The notes under the pieces: generated by a model | Databases searched by the model: none | The model's input: the letters and a program-made list of their open reading frames with translations, nothing else | What the model was told of the DNA's origin: nothing | NCBI RefSeq assembly: GCF_002245355.1 | Contig: NZ_NOWF01000007.1 | Location: forward strand, 1 to 64,000 | From: Paludifilum halophilum | Lineage (GTDB): Bacteria; Bacillota; Bacilli; Thermoactinomycetales; DSM-45169 | DNA length: 64,000 nt | Direction: 5' to 3' | Translations under genes and position numbers: made by a program | Shown: positions 8,421-17,231 of the stretch, piece after piece | Position numbering within the stretch: the first letter of the stretch is position 1 | How the letters are laid out: the number at the start of each line of letters is the position of its first letter

Positions 8421-8567
8421 CACCCAATTACCGGCTTATCAACAGTACTATTTTAGAGGCTTCGATTGAAGCCCATGTTATAGCCTCCATTGCTGTTTCC
8501 CTCGATTTCCCTTACGATTGAACGGAGAACCGATCAAAACAACCAGGGGTGAAAGGAGACAAAACCC

Positions 8568-8759
8568 ATGGGCATTTCACTCATCGGCCTGATACTCGTT
8601 TTGGCCGTGATCATCCTTCTGCTTCTCCCGAAAGCTTCAAAAAAAGGATCAGGGTCCGGCAACCACTCCCCGTATTCCGGAGGATACAGCGGCGGATCCT
8701 CTTCCCCGGACAGCGGTTCCGACAGCGGCGGGGACGGGGGTGGAGGGGGAGACGGCTGA
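8568..8759 (+). CDS. Small membrane-anchored protein with Gly/Ser/Asp-rich tail
   Basis: This 63-residue protein has one strongly hydrophobic segment at residues 4-21 (LIGLILVLAVIILLLLP) followed by a low-complexity tail made almost only of Gly, Ser, Asp and a few Tyr/Pro. The ATG has a good GAAAGGAGA ribosome binding site. A short hairpin follows the stop (gacggc/gccgtc, 8750-8774). The family is not recognised. A membrane-tethered disordered peptide is what the sequence shows; any role would be a guess. Confidence 0.6.
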   Translation: MGISLIGLILVLAVIILLLLPKASKKGSGSGNHSPYSGGYSGGSSSPDSGSDSGGDGGGGGDG

Positions 8760-8852
8760 GGGTGTTAATGCCGTCTCGCCGTATCAGCAGTATAGAAAAA
8801 GCCCCATCCCGACTGACCAGGAACGCATTCCAACACAATAGGAGAACCATCG

Positions 8853-9180
8853 ATGACGACTGACACCTGCTTTTCATCCTATCGATCCTTCGCCCGGGAA
8901 GAATGGAGAAAGCTCCGGGCCTCCGCCCCGTTGCCTTTGTCGAAGAAGGAACCATTTTCAGCCAACGTCAAAGCGGGGCTTCCGGAAGTGGAAGCCCCTG
9001 TCTATTCCCATTTGGCCTACGACATTCTGCCAGACGAGGTTCAAGTCGTACGCCAACCGGAGATCCTGATCATCGAGGGATTTTAAATATCCTGCAGACA
9101 TCCGGAGAACCGCCTTCTCCGCAACTCCCCGCTCCTCCGTCTCCGACTTCTCCATCTACGTCAACCAGTCAAAGGGACCC
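8853..9180 (+). pseudogene. coaA: Decayed type I pantothenate kinase (CoaA) remnant
   Basis: The first 77 codons join the N-terminus of a CoaA-like kinase ([19 protein letters not shown]) directly to a region from the middle of the enzyme ([20 protein letters not shown], then PEILIIEGF). The stretch with the P-loop in between, on the order of 100 residues, is missing. The frame then breaks: NILQ follows in a second frame and VSDFSIYVNQSKG in a third, both recognisable CoaA pieces. The rest of the C-terminus is gone and the next gene begins. The start still has a good AGGAGA site, so a short peptide could be made, but no kinase. Confidence 0.8.
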
Positions 9181-9930
9181 GTACCGATCCACCGTCTCCT
9201 CGATCCACCGGCTGACCGCCGGGTGGGGAAGATAGGTTTCTCCAAGGTAGGAACAAGGGATATCCTCCAACGCTTTCGGTACCACTTCCTCCGTAAAGTA
9301 ACCCGGACTCAAAAAAATCGGCAAGGCGAGTACCGGATCGAAATCCTTTAATCGTTCCGCCTTTTGTCTCACATCTCCGACTTGAAGCATCGCAAAGTCG
9401 ACGGCGGGAAAAGCAAACCGATTCTTCAGGATTTCAGACAACCGTTGCAGTCCCTTTTCCCACTTCTGCCGGAACCCCGGTTTGTCGCTGCCGTGAGCCA
9501 CCAGCAACAGGGATTCACGCTCCGGGCATCGGGACAGGGACCGAACCCGCTCCGTCAAGATATCTACCATGCAGGAGTGGGTATCCATAGCGGGACACCA
9601 AAAAACCTCCGCCCGGGGATGAATCGGTTGCAGATCCGTTGGCACACAGGGCCCCCGGTTGATCCCCAAAGCATATCGAATCTCTTCCAAATGGGTACTG
9701 CCTGAGGAGACGAAGAGAGGAACTGCAAGGATCCGTCTCACTCCCCACCTTTCCAGCTTACGCACCCCGTCAGCGATACTCCGGCCTTCCACCATCTCCA
9801 AGTATCCGACGACGACCGGGAGGTGAATCCCCGCCTGTGCCACCGCTTCCTCCACCTCCCGTACCCACCGCCCGGAGCGGGAACCGTGTGCGATCACCAA
9901 TACGCCTGTATTCCGCGACGAAGTCATCAT
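9169..9930 (-). CDS. sirB: Sirohydrochlorin ferrochelatase (CbiX/SirB family)
   Basis: This 253-residue protein has two tandem CbiX-type domains. The first has AHGSRSG (His15) and VSSGSTHLEEI (His80), the expected metal-handling histidines. The second begins with LLVAHGSDKPG (His146). It would insert Fe2+ into sirohydrochlorin to make siroheme. It starts 58 nt after nirD on the same strand, and NirB needs siroheme, so it most likely completes the nitrate-assimilation operon. Cobalt insertion (CbiX) is the alternative, but no cobalamin synthesis genes are nearby. The start is ATG behind AAGGAG; a second ATG follows immediately. Confidence 0.87.
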   Translation of the reverse strand: MMTSSRNTGVLVIAHGSRSGRWVREVEEAVAQAGIHLPVVVGYLEMVEGRSIADGVRKLERWGVRRILAVPLFVSSGSTHLEEIRYALGINRGPCVPTDLQPIHPRAEVFWCPAMDTHSCMVDILTERVRSLSRCPERESLLLVAHGSDKPGFRQKWEKGLQRLSEILKNRFAFPAVDFAMLQVGDVRQKAERLKDFDPVLALPIFLSPGYFTEEVVPKALEDIPCSYLGETYLPHPAVSRWIEETVDRYGSL

Positions 9931-9988
9931 CCCGTCTCCTTTGCTTCAGCTGAATCTCTTATTTTCCAATGTACCACGCTCCCTCCCT

Positions 9989-10342
9989 TCAAACCAATCC
10001 TGTTTCTTCCTCCCGTTGACGGAATTCTTCATTCTCCCTCAAACCGATCTTCACCTCATCCCCCTCCACAATGACAGGATAGGTTTGGACACATCCGGAA
10101 TCGGGATCCTGCACCTTTCCATCCTTCAACCGAATCTTCCACTCGTGGAGGGGACAATATACGTATCCCCCGCTGATCATACCTTCGGCCAGAGGACCGC
10201 CGCGATGGGGACACCTGTTTTCCACTGCCCGGATCTCTCCACCAGATAAACGGAACACCGCCAATTCCAAATTCCCGATATGAACCACCCGGCCTGTACG
10301 CTCGGGGATCTCCGTCACTTTTCCGATCGTAACCTCTCTCAT
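9989..10342 (-). CDS. nirD: Nitrite reductase small subunit (Rieske protein NirD/NasE)
   Basis: This 117-residue Rieske-type [2Fe-2S] protein carries the two ligand motifs CPHRGGPL and CPLHEWK. It belongs to the assimilatory NADH nitrite reductase, in which the large subunit performs the six-electron reduction of nitrite to ammonium. The ATG at 10342 overlaps the nirB stop (ATGA) and has GGGAGG upstream. A longer open frame extending to 10705 is overlap with nirB and not coding. Confidence 0.9.
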   Translation of the reverse strand: MREVTIGKVTEIPERTGRVVHIGNLELAVFRLSGGEIRAVENRCPHRGGPLAEGMISGGYVYCPLHEWKIRLKDGKVQDPDSGCVQTYPVIVEGDEVKIGLRENEEFRQREEETGLV

Positions 10343-12789
10343 ATATCTCCCTCCCGTCCATGTTCTGCAGAGACCGAAACCCGGCTCTCCTCGTATAAAC
10401 TTTGCCGTATAGCGGAATCGGAGGCATCCTTTTTCCAGGGGTCCCGTCTTGAGCTCAACACTTGTTCCAACCGGCTTAGTAACTGTTTGCAGTTTTCTTG
10501 ATCCTCCACCACGGCTTTCTTGATCGCCTCCAGCCCGATCCGCTCGATCCAGCCGGAGGTACGCTCCCAGTATTCGGCGGTTTCCCGGTAAAACTGCAGA
10601 TAAGCGCCGGTAACCTCCATAACTTCCTCTGATGTTTGCACTTTGCACAAAAAGTCCGCTCCCCGCAAATTCACTCCGCCATTGCCTCCGATATAAATTT
10701 CCCACCCGCCTTCCACACCGACCACGCCCAAATCCTTAATACCGGATTCCGCACAGTTGCGGGGACAGGCAGAGACGGCCATCTTAACCTTATGGGGTGT
10801 ATCCAGCCCCTCAAATTTCTTCTCCATATCGATCCCCATCTGAATCGAATTTTGCGTGCCGAACCGGCAAAAGTCGGCGCCGACGCAGGTTTTGACGGTG
10901 CGGATCGCTTTGGCGTAAGCATGCCCCGAAGCCATCCCCAGCTCCGACCAAATCTTTGGGAGGTCTTCCTTTTGGACGCCGAGTAAATCCAACCGTTGAC
11001 CCCCGGTCACTTTCACCATCCGCACCCGGTACTTTTCCGCCACATCGGCGATCCTTCGCAGCTCCTCCGGCGAGGTGACCCCCCCGTACATCCGGGGGAC
11101 CACGGAGTAGGTACCGTCGTTTTGAATGTTAGCGTGCCGTTGTTCGTTGATAATGCGGGATTCCCGTTCGTCTTCGTGTTCCCGGGGCCATACCATCCCC
11201 AGATAGTAATTAAGGGCCGGACGGCATCGAGGACATCCCTCGGGATTTTTCCAGTCCAATACATTCATCGTTTCTTTCACCATGGTCAGTCTTTTTTGGC
11301 GGATAGCTTCCACAACCTCATCCCGGGTCAGATCCGTACAGGAACAAATCGGCGTACGAGAGGCGTTCTCCCGATCATATTCCTCTCCCAGCTCCTGCTG
11401 CAAAATTTGCTCCACCAGGGGTTGGCAACCGCCGCAGGAGGAACCGGCCTTGGTGTACCGCTTCACTTCCGCCACCGATGCCAATCCCTTTTCCCGAATT
11501 CCCTCGAGGATTTGACCCTTGGACACTCCGTTGCAATCACAGACCTGATCCGCATCCTCCATCTCTCGAACCGGTGAAATACCGCTGTCACTGGAATCCG
11601 TTACCGCTAAGGCCGCGTGGATCGCATCCGTCATCTCCCGGCGATCCCGGATCCAGCGAAAAAGTGAAGCGGAATCGGACGTATCCCCGAACAAGACACC
11701 GCCGATGATGCGGTCATCCCTCAAAAGAACTTTTTTGTAGATCCCTTTCCATTCATCCTGAATACGGAGAGACCGGGTATCCGGCTGGTCATTGAATTCC
11801 CCTGCAGAAAACACATCCACTCCCGACACCTTCAGCTTGGTGGACACCACCGAACCTTCATAGGGCGGCGTATCCAGCCCGCAGAGACGTTTGGCCAAAA
11901 CCGCCCCTTGTTCCCGGTGGGGAGCAACCAGTCCATACACAGTCTCCCGATGCTCGGCACATTCACCGACGGCATAAACATCCGGGGTACTCGTTTCCAT
12001 AAAATCGTTGACGACGATCCCGCGGTTCACTTCGAATCCGCTCTCTGCAGCCAAGCGGACGTTGGGCCGGATCCCGACAGCCATCACCACCAGATCCGCA
12101 TCTATGGTGGACCCGTCCTTAAACTGGAGACCCGTCACCCGTTTTTCACCGAGAATTTTTTCTGTCTGTTTTTCCATCAGAAAGCGCATCCCCTGCCGTT
12201 CCAGTTCCGCCTGGAGCATCTTGGCCGCCTCCCGGTCCAGTTGCCGCTCCATCAACCGATCGAAAAGGTGAATCACGCTCACATCCATGTTCAGATTTAA
12301 CAGCCCCCTGGCCGCTTCCAGCCCCAGAAGACCGCCGCCAATAACAGCCGCTTTTTTATATTTCCGGGAAGCCTCCACCATCGCCTCACAATCTTTCATA
12401 TCCCGAAAGGCGATCACTCCGTCTTTCTCCCTTCCCGGAAGCGGAAGCATGAGGGGGTGGGAACCGGTTGCCAGGAGGAGCTGATCATAAGGAACGGATA
12501 AACCGTTGTCCGTGTAAACTTTCCGCTTCTCCGTGTCGACTCGGGTGACCTCATGCCCGGCATAAAGCGTTATTCCGTTTTTCTCGTACCAATCCCAATC
12601 GTTGAGGATAATATCCTCCATTTCCGTATCGCCGGCCAACACCGATGACAACAAAATCCGGTTATAGTTGGGATGAGGCTCCTGTCCAAAGATCGTGATC
12701 TCATACTGATCCTTCGCCAGTTTCAACACGTGTTCGACGACGTTCACTCCGGCCATTCCGTTACCAACTAAAACCAATTTCTTTTTCAC
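10339..12789 (-). CDS. nirB: Assimilatory NAD(P)H nitrite reductase large subunit
   Basis: This 816-residue multidomain enzyme begins with a pyridine nucleotide-disulfide reductase module (GNGMAG at 9-14 for FAD). Two BFD-like [2Fe-2S] segments follow (CDCNG with CGGCQP, and CSCTD with CPRCRP). The C-terminal sulfite/nitrite reductase domains carry the siroheme-[4Fe-4S] cysteines 635, 641, 675 and 679. It reduces nitrite to ammonium with NirD. The start is a GTG at 12789, coupled to the nitrate reductase gene by a GTGA overlap with GGAG upstream. Residues encoded before the GTG do not belong to the family. Confidence 0.92.
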   Translation of the reverse strand: MKKKLVLVGNGMAGVNVVEHVLKLAKDQYEITIFGQEPHPNYNRILLSSVLAGDTEMEDIILNDWDWYEKNGITLYAGHEVTRVDTEKRKVYTDNGLSVPYDQLLLATGSHPLMLPLPGREKDGVIAFRDMKDCEAMVEASRKYKKAAVIGGGLLGLEAARGLLNLNMDVSVIHLFDRLMERQLDREAAKMLQAELERQGMRFLMEKQTEKILGEKRVTGLQFKDGSTIDADLVVMAVGIRPNVRLAAESGFEVNRGIVVNDFMETSTPDVYAVGECAEHRETVYGLVAPHREQGAVLAKRLCGLDTPPYEGSVVSTKLKVSGVDVFSAGEFNDQPDTRSLRIQDEWKGIYKKVLLRDDRIIGGVLFGDTSDSASLFRWIRDRREMTDAIHAALAVTDSSDSGISPVREMEDADQVCDCNGVSKGQILEGIREKGLASVAEVKRYTKAGSSCGGCQPLVEQILQQELGEEYDRENASRTPICSCTDLTRDEVVEAIRQKRLTMVKETMNVLDWKNPEGCPRCRPALNYYLGMVWPREHEDERESRIINEQRHANIQNDGTYSVVPRMYGGVTSPEELRRIADVAEKYRVRMVKVTGGQRLDLLGVQKEDLPKIWSELGMASGHAYAKAIRTVKTCVGADFCRFGTQNSIQMGIDMEKKFEGLDTPHKVKMAVSACPRNCAESGIKDLGVVGVEGGWEIYIGGNGGVNLRGADFLCKVQTSEEVMEVTGAYLQFYRETAEYWERTSGWIERIGLEAIKKAVVEDQENCKQLLSRLEQVLSSRRDPWKKDASDSAIRQSLYEESRVSVSAEHGREGDI

Positions 12790-14978
12790 CCTGATCTCTC
12801 TCCTTGCATCGATGATATTTTCGGAATACCCTTCACCTTCACCGGTGTGACACGGACGGCACAAGCCTTGAAAGAGGGCATCCGGCTATCCGGATCCAAC
12901 TCGGGAAGCGTCAAGCGATTGATACACTGTTCCCCGCCCCAGTGCATCGGTCCAAACACCGTATCCTCCCGAATTCCGGATGTCAGTTTGACCCTGAGCA
13001 CCATTTCTCCGCGTCGGGATACAATATGGGCCTCCTGTCCATTCTCGAGGCCGCACCGTTTCGCCCTGTCCGGGTGCATGTACAGGAACGGCTCCGGCGC
13101 TTTACCATTCAGATCCGGCGTTCGCCGGGTCTGAGCTCCACTGAGATAATGCGGCATCAATCGGCCGGTAGTCAGAACCAGGGGGTATTCATCGTTTGTC
13201 GGCTCGGGAAGGGAAACATGAGGAACGGGGGTGAGCCGGGCCCGCCCGTCGGAATGGAAGAAACGGCGATCGGTAAAGAGTCGCGCTTCTCCCGGCGTAT
13301 CTTTCCGGGAACAAGGCCAGAATACACCCCCCTCCTCCTCGATTCGCCCATAGCTGATACCGGAATAATCGGCGATTCCTCCCCGACTGGCACAGCGAAG
13401 TTCGTCAAAAATCTTCTCTGGCGAAGAATAGGAAAAATACTTCCCTTTCCCCAGTACGCGAGCCATCTCCCCGAGAATCACCCAATCCGGCTTTGCTGTA
13501 CCCGGCAGCTTTTTAACCGCTCGGCGCAGAGTCACCCTTCCTTCCAGATTGGTCATCGTCCCTTCGTCTTCCAAATAGGAGGAACCGGGCAGGACCAGAT
13601 CGGCCATCTCGGCCGTCTCCGACAGAAAGAGATCAATCACAACCAAAAAATCCAACTGCTTCAGCGCCTTCTCCACAAACCCGACGTCGGGGCTGGAGAC
13701 AAGAGGATTGGAAGAAAGAATCACCATCCCTCGGATCGCCCTTTCCAAGGCCAATGAAAACATCTCAAAGGCGGATACCCCGGACCCCGGAAGATCGCTC
13801 TCCTTCACTCCCCAAACTTCCGCCACCGCCCGTCGGTGCTCCGGTTCGTCGATACGCCGGTACCCCGGGAGTTGATCCGCCTTTTGCCCGTGTTCCCGAC
13901 CGCCCTGTCCATTTCCCTGACCGGTTACGGCCCCGTAACCGGACCCGACACCACCGATTTTTCCTGTCAGCAATATCAAATTGATAAAATTGCGGACATT
14001 CTGGACCCCGGTGGCATGCTGTTCCACTCCCCGAGCCGTCAACACCCAACCCGTCTCCGCTTCACCGTAAGCCCGCGCCGTCCGAATAATCTCTTCTGCC
14101 GGCACCCCGGACTCCCGGGCTGCTTCACCGATGGAGACCGACTGCAAATAATCCATCAACGCTTCCCCGCCAGTCGTATGGTTCCGGAGGAACGCCTCAT
14201 CCGTATATCCCTCCTCCACAATCACCTTCAATATCCCGTTTACAAGCGCCACGTCACCCCCCGGACGAACCGCCAGATGAATATCCGCCAATTTGGCGGT
14301 CGGTGTCTTTCGGGGGTCGATGACAATCAGCACCGCTCCGTTCGCTTTTGCCCTCCGCAGATAAGGCATCATCGTCGGCTGACATTCGGCGATGTTGGCA
14401 CCCGCCACGATGATGCATCCAGCTCTGGGAATATCGGATAACGGGGCTGTCATACCCCGGTCCACCCCGAAGGCCTGGTTCGCCGCCGTCGCCGCTGATG
14501 ACATACAGAAGCGCCCGTTGTAATCGATATAGCAGGTGCCCAAACCGATCCTCGCAAATTTGCCGAGAAGATACGCCTCTTCATTGGTCAGGGATCCCCC
14601 GCCGTAAACCGCAACGGCATCCCGCCCGGCCTGGCGCTGAGTATCCGTCACCTTTCGCCGGAACCAATCCATCGCCTCCTCCCAGGAGACGGGTTCCAAT
14701 TTTCCGTTTCTTCGCAACAGAGGGCTCTTCAACCGGTTCCGGTCTAAAGCGTGAACATGAGCTTGCATCCCCTTTACGCACAACCGCCCTTGAACCACTG
14801 GATCCTCCCTGTTGGGAGACACTTGATAGCGGGAAGAGTATGGAGAATGCTTTTTGTGAAGGTACATCGTACACTGCATACTGCAATAGGGACACTGCGT
14901 TTTCTCCCTTCGTTCAACCGTAAGCTTTTGCTCCTGTTCCCGAAATTGCCTGAGAAATGCGTCCAATCGTCCCACCAC
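12786..14978 (-). CDS. nasC: Assimilatory nitrate reductase catalytic subunit (molybdopterin enzyme)
   Basis: This 730-residue enzyme of the molybdopterin-bis-MGD oxidoreductase family has an N-terminal [4Fe-4S] motif with Cys29, Cys32, Cys36 and Cys67. Downstream are the typical segments (GRLCVKGM, VYGGGSLTNEEAYLLGKFAR, YNGRFCMSSA) and the C-terminal MGD-binding domain (LTTGRLMPHYLSGAQTRRTP). It reduces nitrate to nitrite in the cytoplasm. No separate electron-transfer subunit (NasB) is present. Translation starts at GTG 14978 or the adjacent in-frame GTG, 3 nt after the transporter stop. Confidence 0.9.
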   Translation of the reverse strand: MVGRLDAFLRQFREQEQKLTVERREKTQCPYCSMQCTMYLHKKHSPYSSRYQVSPNREDPVVQGRLCVKGMQAHVHALDRNRLKSPLLRRNGKLEPVSWEEAMDWFRRKVTDTQRQAGRDAVAVYGGGSLTNEEAYLLGKFARIGLGTCYIDYNGRFCMSSAATAANQAFGVDRGMTAPLSDIPRAGCIIVAGANIAECQPTMMPYLRRAKANGAVLIVIDPRKTPTAKLADIHLAVRPGGDVALVNGILKVIVEEGYTDEAFLRNHTTGGEALMDYLQSVSIGEAARESGVPAEEIIRTARAYGEAETGWVLTARGVEQHATGVQNVRNFINLILLTGKIGGVGSGYGAVTGQGNGQGGREHGQKADQLPGYRRIDEPEHRRAVAEVWGVKESDLPGSGVSAFEMFSLALERAIRGMVILSSNPLVSSPDVGFVEKALKQLDFLVVIDLFLSETAEMADLVLPGSSYLEDEGTMTNLEGRVTLRRAVKKLPGTAKPDWVILGEMARVLGKGKYFSYSSPEKIFDELRCASRGGIADYSGISYGRIEEEGGVFWPCSRKDTPGEARLFTDRRFFHSDGRARLTPVPHVSLPEPTNDEYPLVLTTGRLMPHYLSGAQTRRTPDLNGKAPEPFLYMHPDRAKRCGLENGQEAHIVSRRGEMVLRVKLTSGIREDTVFGPMHWGGEQCINRLTLPELDPDSRMPSFKACAVRVTPVKVKGIPKISSMQGERSG

Positions 14979-14981
14979 TTC

Positions 14982-16205
14982 CTATCCGTTATGTAGCGAA
15001 GCTCGCGAAACCTCGCCTATACCCAGTTTGCGGTCCCACTGACGCCCGATCAACCACATCGTGACAAACGCCGCCGCCGCAACTCCGGTAATCGCCAGGA
15101 AACCGGCGGAATAGGTTCCCGCAGCGTCCTTCAATACGCCGAGCAGCGCAGGGAGCATAAAGCCGCCCAGACCGCCGGCCGCTCCGATCAATCCCGTCAT
15201 CACCCCCATCTCTTTTCCGAAACGCCGGGGAACAAGCTGGAATACCGCTCCGTTTCCTGTTCCTAAAGCCATCATCACCAAAAACAGAGTCCCTGTCTGT
15301 AACGCAAAGGGCGGCAGAAAGGAGACAATCACGAACAGGACAGTAATCGCCAGAAACAAGGCTTGAAGTACCCGTACGCCGCCGATTTTGTCGGCCACCC
15401 AACCGCCGACAGGTCGGAAGAAACTGCCGGCCAGGAGACAGAGCGTGACAAAATCACCGGTTTCCACACGAGTCAGCTCATAGCTGTCGTGGAAGAAAGC
15501 CGGCATAAATCCGGCCATTCCCACGAAGCCACCGAAGGTGACACTGTAGAAAAAGCAGAACAGCCAGGCATCTCTTTGCTTCATCACATGGAAATAGTCC
15601 GACCATCCTTTCGGAGGAGACGAATCAGGGGGTTCCTTCGCAATCAACCAAAACACCAACAGGACCAGCCCCATCGGAATCATCGCCAACCCGAACACAG
15701 CATGCCAGTTGCCGAACGCTTCCGCCAACCGGGGAGCGAACAGGGTCGCCAATAGTGTCCCGCTGTTCCCCGCCCCGGCAATCCCCAAGGCCAATCCCTG
15801 GTATTGAGGCGGATACCATCGGCTGGCCAAGGGCAGGGCAACCGCAAAGCTGGCTCCGGCGATCCCCAATAAAAAACCGTAGGTATACACTTCCAGGAGT
15901 GTGCTTCCGAAAATCCAGAGCGAAAAGAGAGGCACTTGAGTAAGGATCATCCCGAGTAACGCTGTCTTTTTCGCCCCGACCCGATCGGTAAGGACACCCA
16001 ACACCACCCTAAATACCGCTCCCCCCAAAATAGGAAGTGCCACCAACAACCCTTTTTGCGAGGCCGTCAAATGAAGGTCATCTGCCACAAACACCGAAAC
16101 CGCCCCTAACAACACCCACACCATAAAGCTGAGATCAAAGTAAAGAAAACAAGCGAGTAAACTGGGCCAGTGACCGCTGTTCCAAAATCCGCGCATCCGG
16201 TTCAT
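14982..16205 (-). CDS. narK: Nitrate/nitrite transporter, MFS family (NarK/NasA type)
   Basis: This 407-residue major facilitator protein has about 12 hydrophobic segments. It shows the nitrate-porter motif GIAGASFAVALPLASRWYPP and, in the second half, GTGNGAVFQLVPRRF with GLIGAAGGLGGF. It imports nitrate as the first step of assimilation and is the first gene of the nas operon. The ATG has a GGGAGG site. Its expression depends on passing the intrinsic terminator at 16274-16308. Confidence 0.9.
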   Translation of the reverse strand: MNRMRGFWNSGHWPSLLACFLYFDLSFMVWVLLGAVSVFVADDLHLTASQKGLLVALPILGGAVFRVVLGVLTDRVGAKKTALLGMILTQVPLFSLWIFGSTLLEVYTYGFLLGIAGASFAVALPLASRWYPPQYQGLALGIAGAGNSGTLLATLFAPRLAEAFGNWHAVFGLAMIPMGLVLLVFWLIAKEPPDSSPPKGWSDYFHVMKQRDAWLFCFFYSVTFGGFVGMAGFMPAFFHDSYELTRVETGDFVTLCLLAGSFFRPVGGWVADKIGGVRVLQALFLAITVLFVIVSFLPPFALQTGTLFLVMMALGTGNGAVFQLVPRRFGKEMGVMTGLIGAAGGLGGFMLPALLGVLKDAAGTYSAGFLAITGVAAAAFVTMWLIGRQWDRKLGIGEVSRASLHNG

Positions 16206-16234
16206 CGAACAACCTCCCGATCCATTTGTACTTA

Positions 16235-16262
16235 TTTGAGGGACAATCCGGATTCCCTCAAA
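16235..16262 (-). promoter_or_regulatory. Hairpin between nas terminator and narK start
   Basis: Nine base pairs (arms 16235-16243 and 16254-16262, tttgaggg/ccctcaaa core) enclose a 10-nt loop. It lies after the leader terminator and before the narK ribosome binding site. It may protect the processed 5' end or modulate initiation; the sequence shows only the fold. Confidence 0.4.
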
Positions 16263-16273
16263 TATTCCGTCAA

Positions 16274-16308
16274 CTAAAACAAAGCCTGCCCCGATTGGGG
16301 ACAGGCTT
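16274..16308 (-). terminator. Intrinsic terminator inside the nas operon leader (attenuator)
   Basis: On the minus strand AAGCCTG plus CCCC pairs across an AATC loop with GGGG plus CAGGCTT (one bulge) and is followed by a U-rich TTGTTTT tract. It sits about 70 nt before the narK start and about 90 nt after the expected transcription start, so it must be overridden for nas expression. The divergent ANTAR-domain gene is the obvious antiterminator candidate. Confidence 0.75.
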
Positions 16309-16341
16309 CGTTGCCTTCAAAAAAATCAGTTCACCGATTCC

Positions 16342-16393
16342 TTTCCCGGCACACCCTTGTACGGGAAATCGAGATTCCTTCGCTCTCTCAGCG
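16342..16393 (-). promoter_or_regulatory. Candidate ANTAR target hairpins in the nas leader
   Basis: Two hairpins precede the terminator. The proximal one, complement of 16381-16393, is a small CGCT/AGCG stem. The second, complement of 16342-16368, has a 7-bp TTTCCCG/CGGGAAA stem with an inner AC/GT pair closing the six-base loop AAGGGT, which has A at position 1 and G at position 4. That is the loop signature described for ANTAR-bound RNA. The first hairpin does not show a clean six-base loop, so the pair is only partly canonical. Confidence 0.5.
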
Positions 16394-16401
16394 ACAAGAT
16401 C

Positions 16402-16431
16402 ATTATAAAAAACCCCCTTCGATTATGTCAA
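16402..16431 (-). promoter_or_regulatory. nas operon promoter
   Basis: On the minus strand TTGACA (complement of 16426-16431) and TATAAT (complement of 16402-16407) are both perfect and are spaced by 18 nt. The leader from here to narK is about 190 nt and contains the hairpins and terminator. A strong constitutive-looking promoter followed by an attenuator agrees with control after initiation. Confidence 0.75.
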
Positions 16432-16583
16432 CTATATTCACATAATATTCATCAAATCCTGTTTTTTAAGTTTTTAACCTTGATTTAATGTCAGTTTAAT
16501 TTACATAAAAAAGACGGTGTAGTATGATGGTAAAAAATGAATTCCTAAATTCTGAACCTATCGAAACGCGAGGTGATTTTTCA

Positions 16584-17231
16584 TTGTATACGCTCCATTG
16601 GATCGCAGAACCCTCGCAGATCAAAGGACTTGAGACCCTCTCCCCGGAATCGGTCACTGCAGACAGACGGAAATACATCCCCTTTCGGGTCTGGCACATG
16701 TTAAAGGATGCCGGCTATATTCTCCGTCCGCTCTCTACCCGTGATCAAATGGAAGAGATTCATCCCTCCGCCGATGCGGTTATTTGGGCCGTACCCGCTA
16801 CTCGCGTTTCATCCTTCACCTCCAAGCCATTCTGGAAATCACTCCCCCGGTTGTGGGTGTGTGACGAAAGTAATGTCTCCGATCATCATCCCCTGCTGGA
16901 AGAGGAGATCGACGGCATTCTCCACCCTGGGATGAAACCGGAACAAATCCGGTGGACACTTCTTTTGGGTGAACGGTCCCACCATCGACGGCAACAACGG
17001 CAAAGGGAAATCCGGCGACTCCAAACGCAGTTGGAAGAAAGAAAGTGGATCGATCAGGCCAAGGGAATTTTGTGCGAAGTCAAACAGTTATCCGAGGCAG
17101 AGGCTTACGGAATACTGCGTCGACAAGCGATGAATGAACGGAGAAAGATCGGGGATGTGGCTTTTTCTATCGTTCATGTTTACCGAATGTTGCAAAAACC
17201 GAATGCGGGAGGAAATACGAATCATGTTTGA
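16584..17231 (+). CDS. ANTAR-domain RNA-binding antiterminator (nitrate assimilation regulator)
   Basis: This 215-residue protein ends in an ANTAR domain (residues about 145-200; segments RKWIDQAKGILCEVKQLSE, AYGILRRQAMNERRKI and DVAFSIV). ANTAR proteins bind paired six-base-loop hairpins in leader RNA and stop terminators from forming. The N-terminal part looks like a degenerate receiver-like sensor and has no obvious phospho-acceptor. It is divergent from the nas operon, whose leader carries a terminator. I prefer the TTG at 16584 because GAGGTGAT precedes it; an ATG at 16524 with a poor site would add 20 residues. A NasR/NasT-like role is inferred. Confidence 0.82.
   Translation: MYTLHWIAEPSQIKGLETLSPESVTADRRKYIPFRVWHMLKDAGYILRPLSTRDQMEEIHPSADAVIWAVPATRVSSFTSKPFWKSLPRLWVCDESNVSDHHPLLEEEIDGILHPGMKPEQIRWTLLLGERSHHRRQQRQREIRRLQTQLEERKWIDQAKGILCEVKQLSEAEAYGILRRQAMNERRKIGDVAFSIVHVYRMLQKPNAGGNTNHV

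Noticed and set aside
10343-10705. N-terminal extension of the nirD frame
   Set aside because: It overlaps the nirB C-terminus out of frame and lacks Rieske-family sequence; the ATGA-coupled start at 10342 is better.
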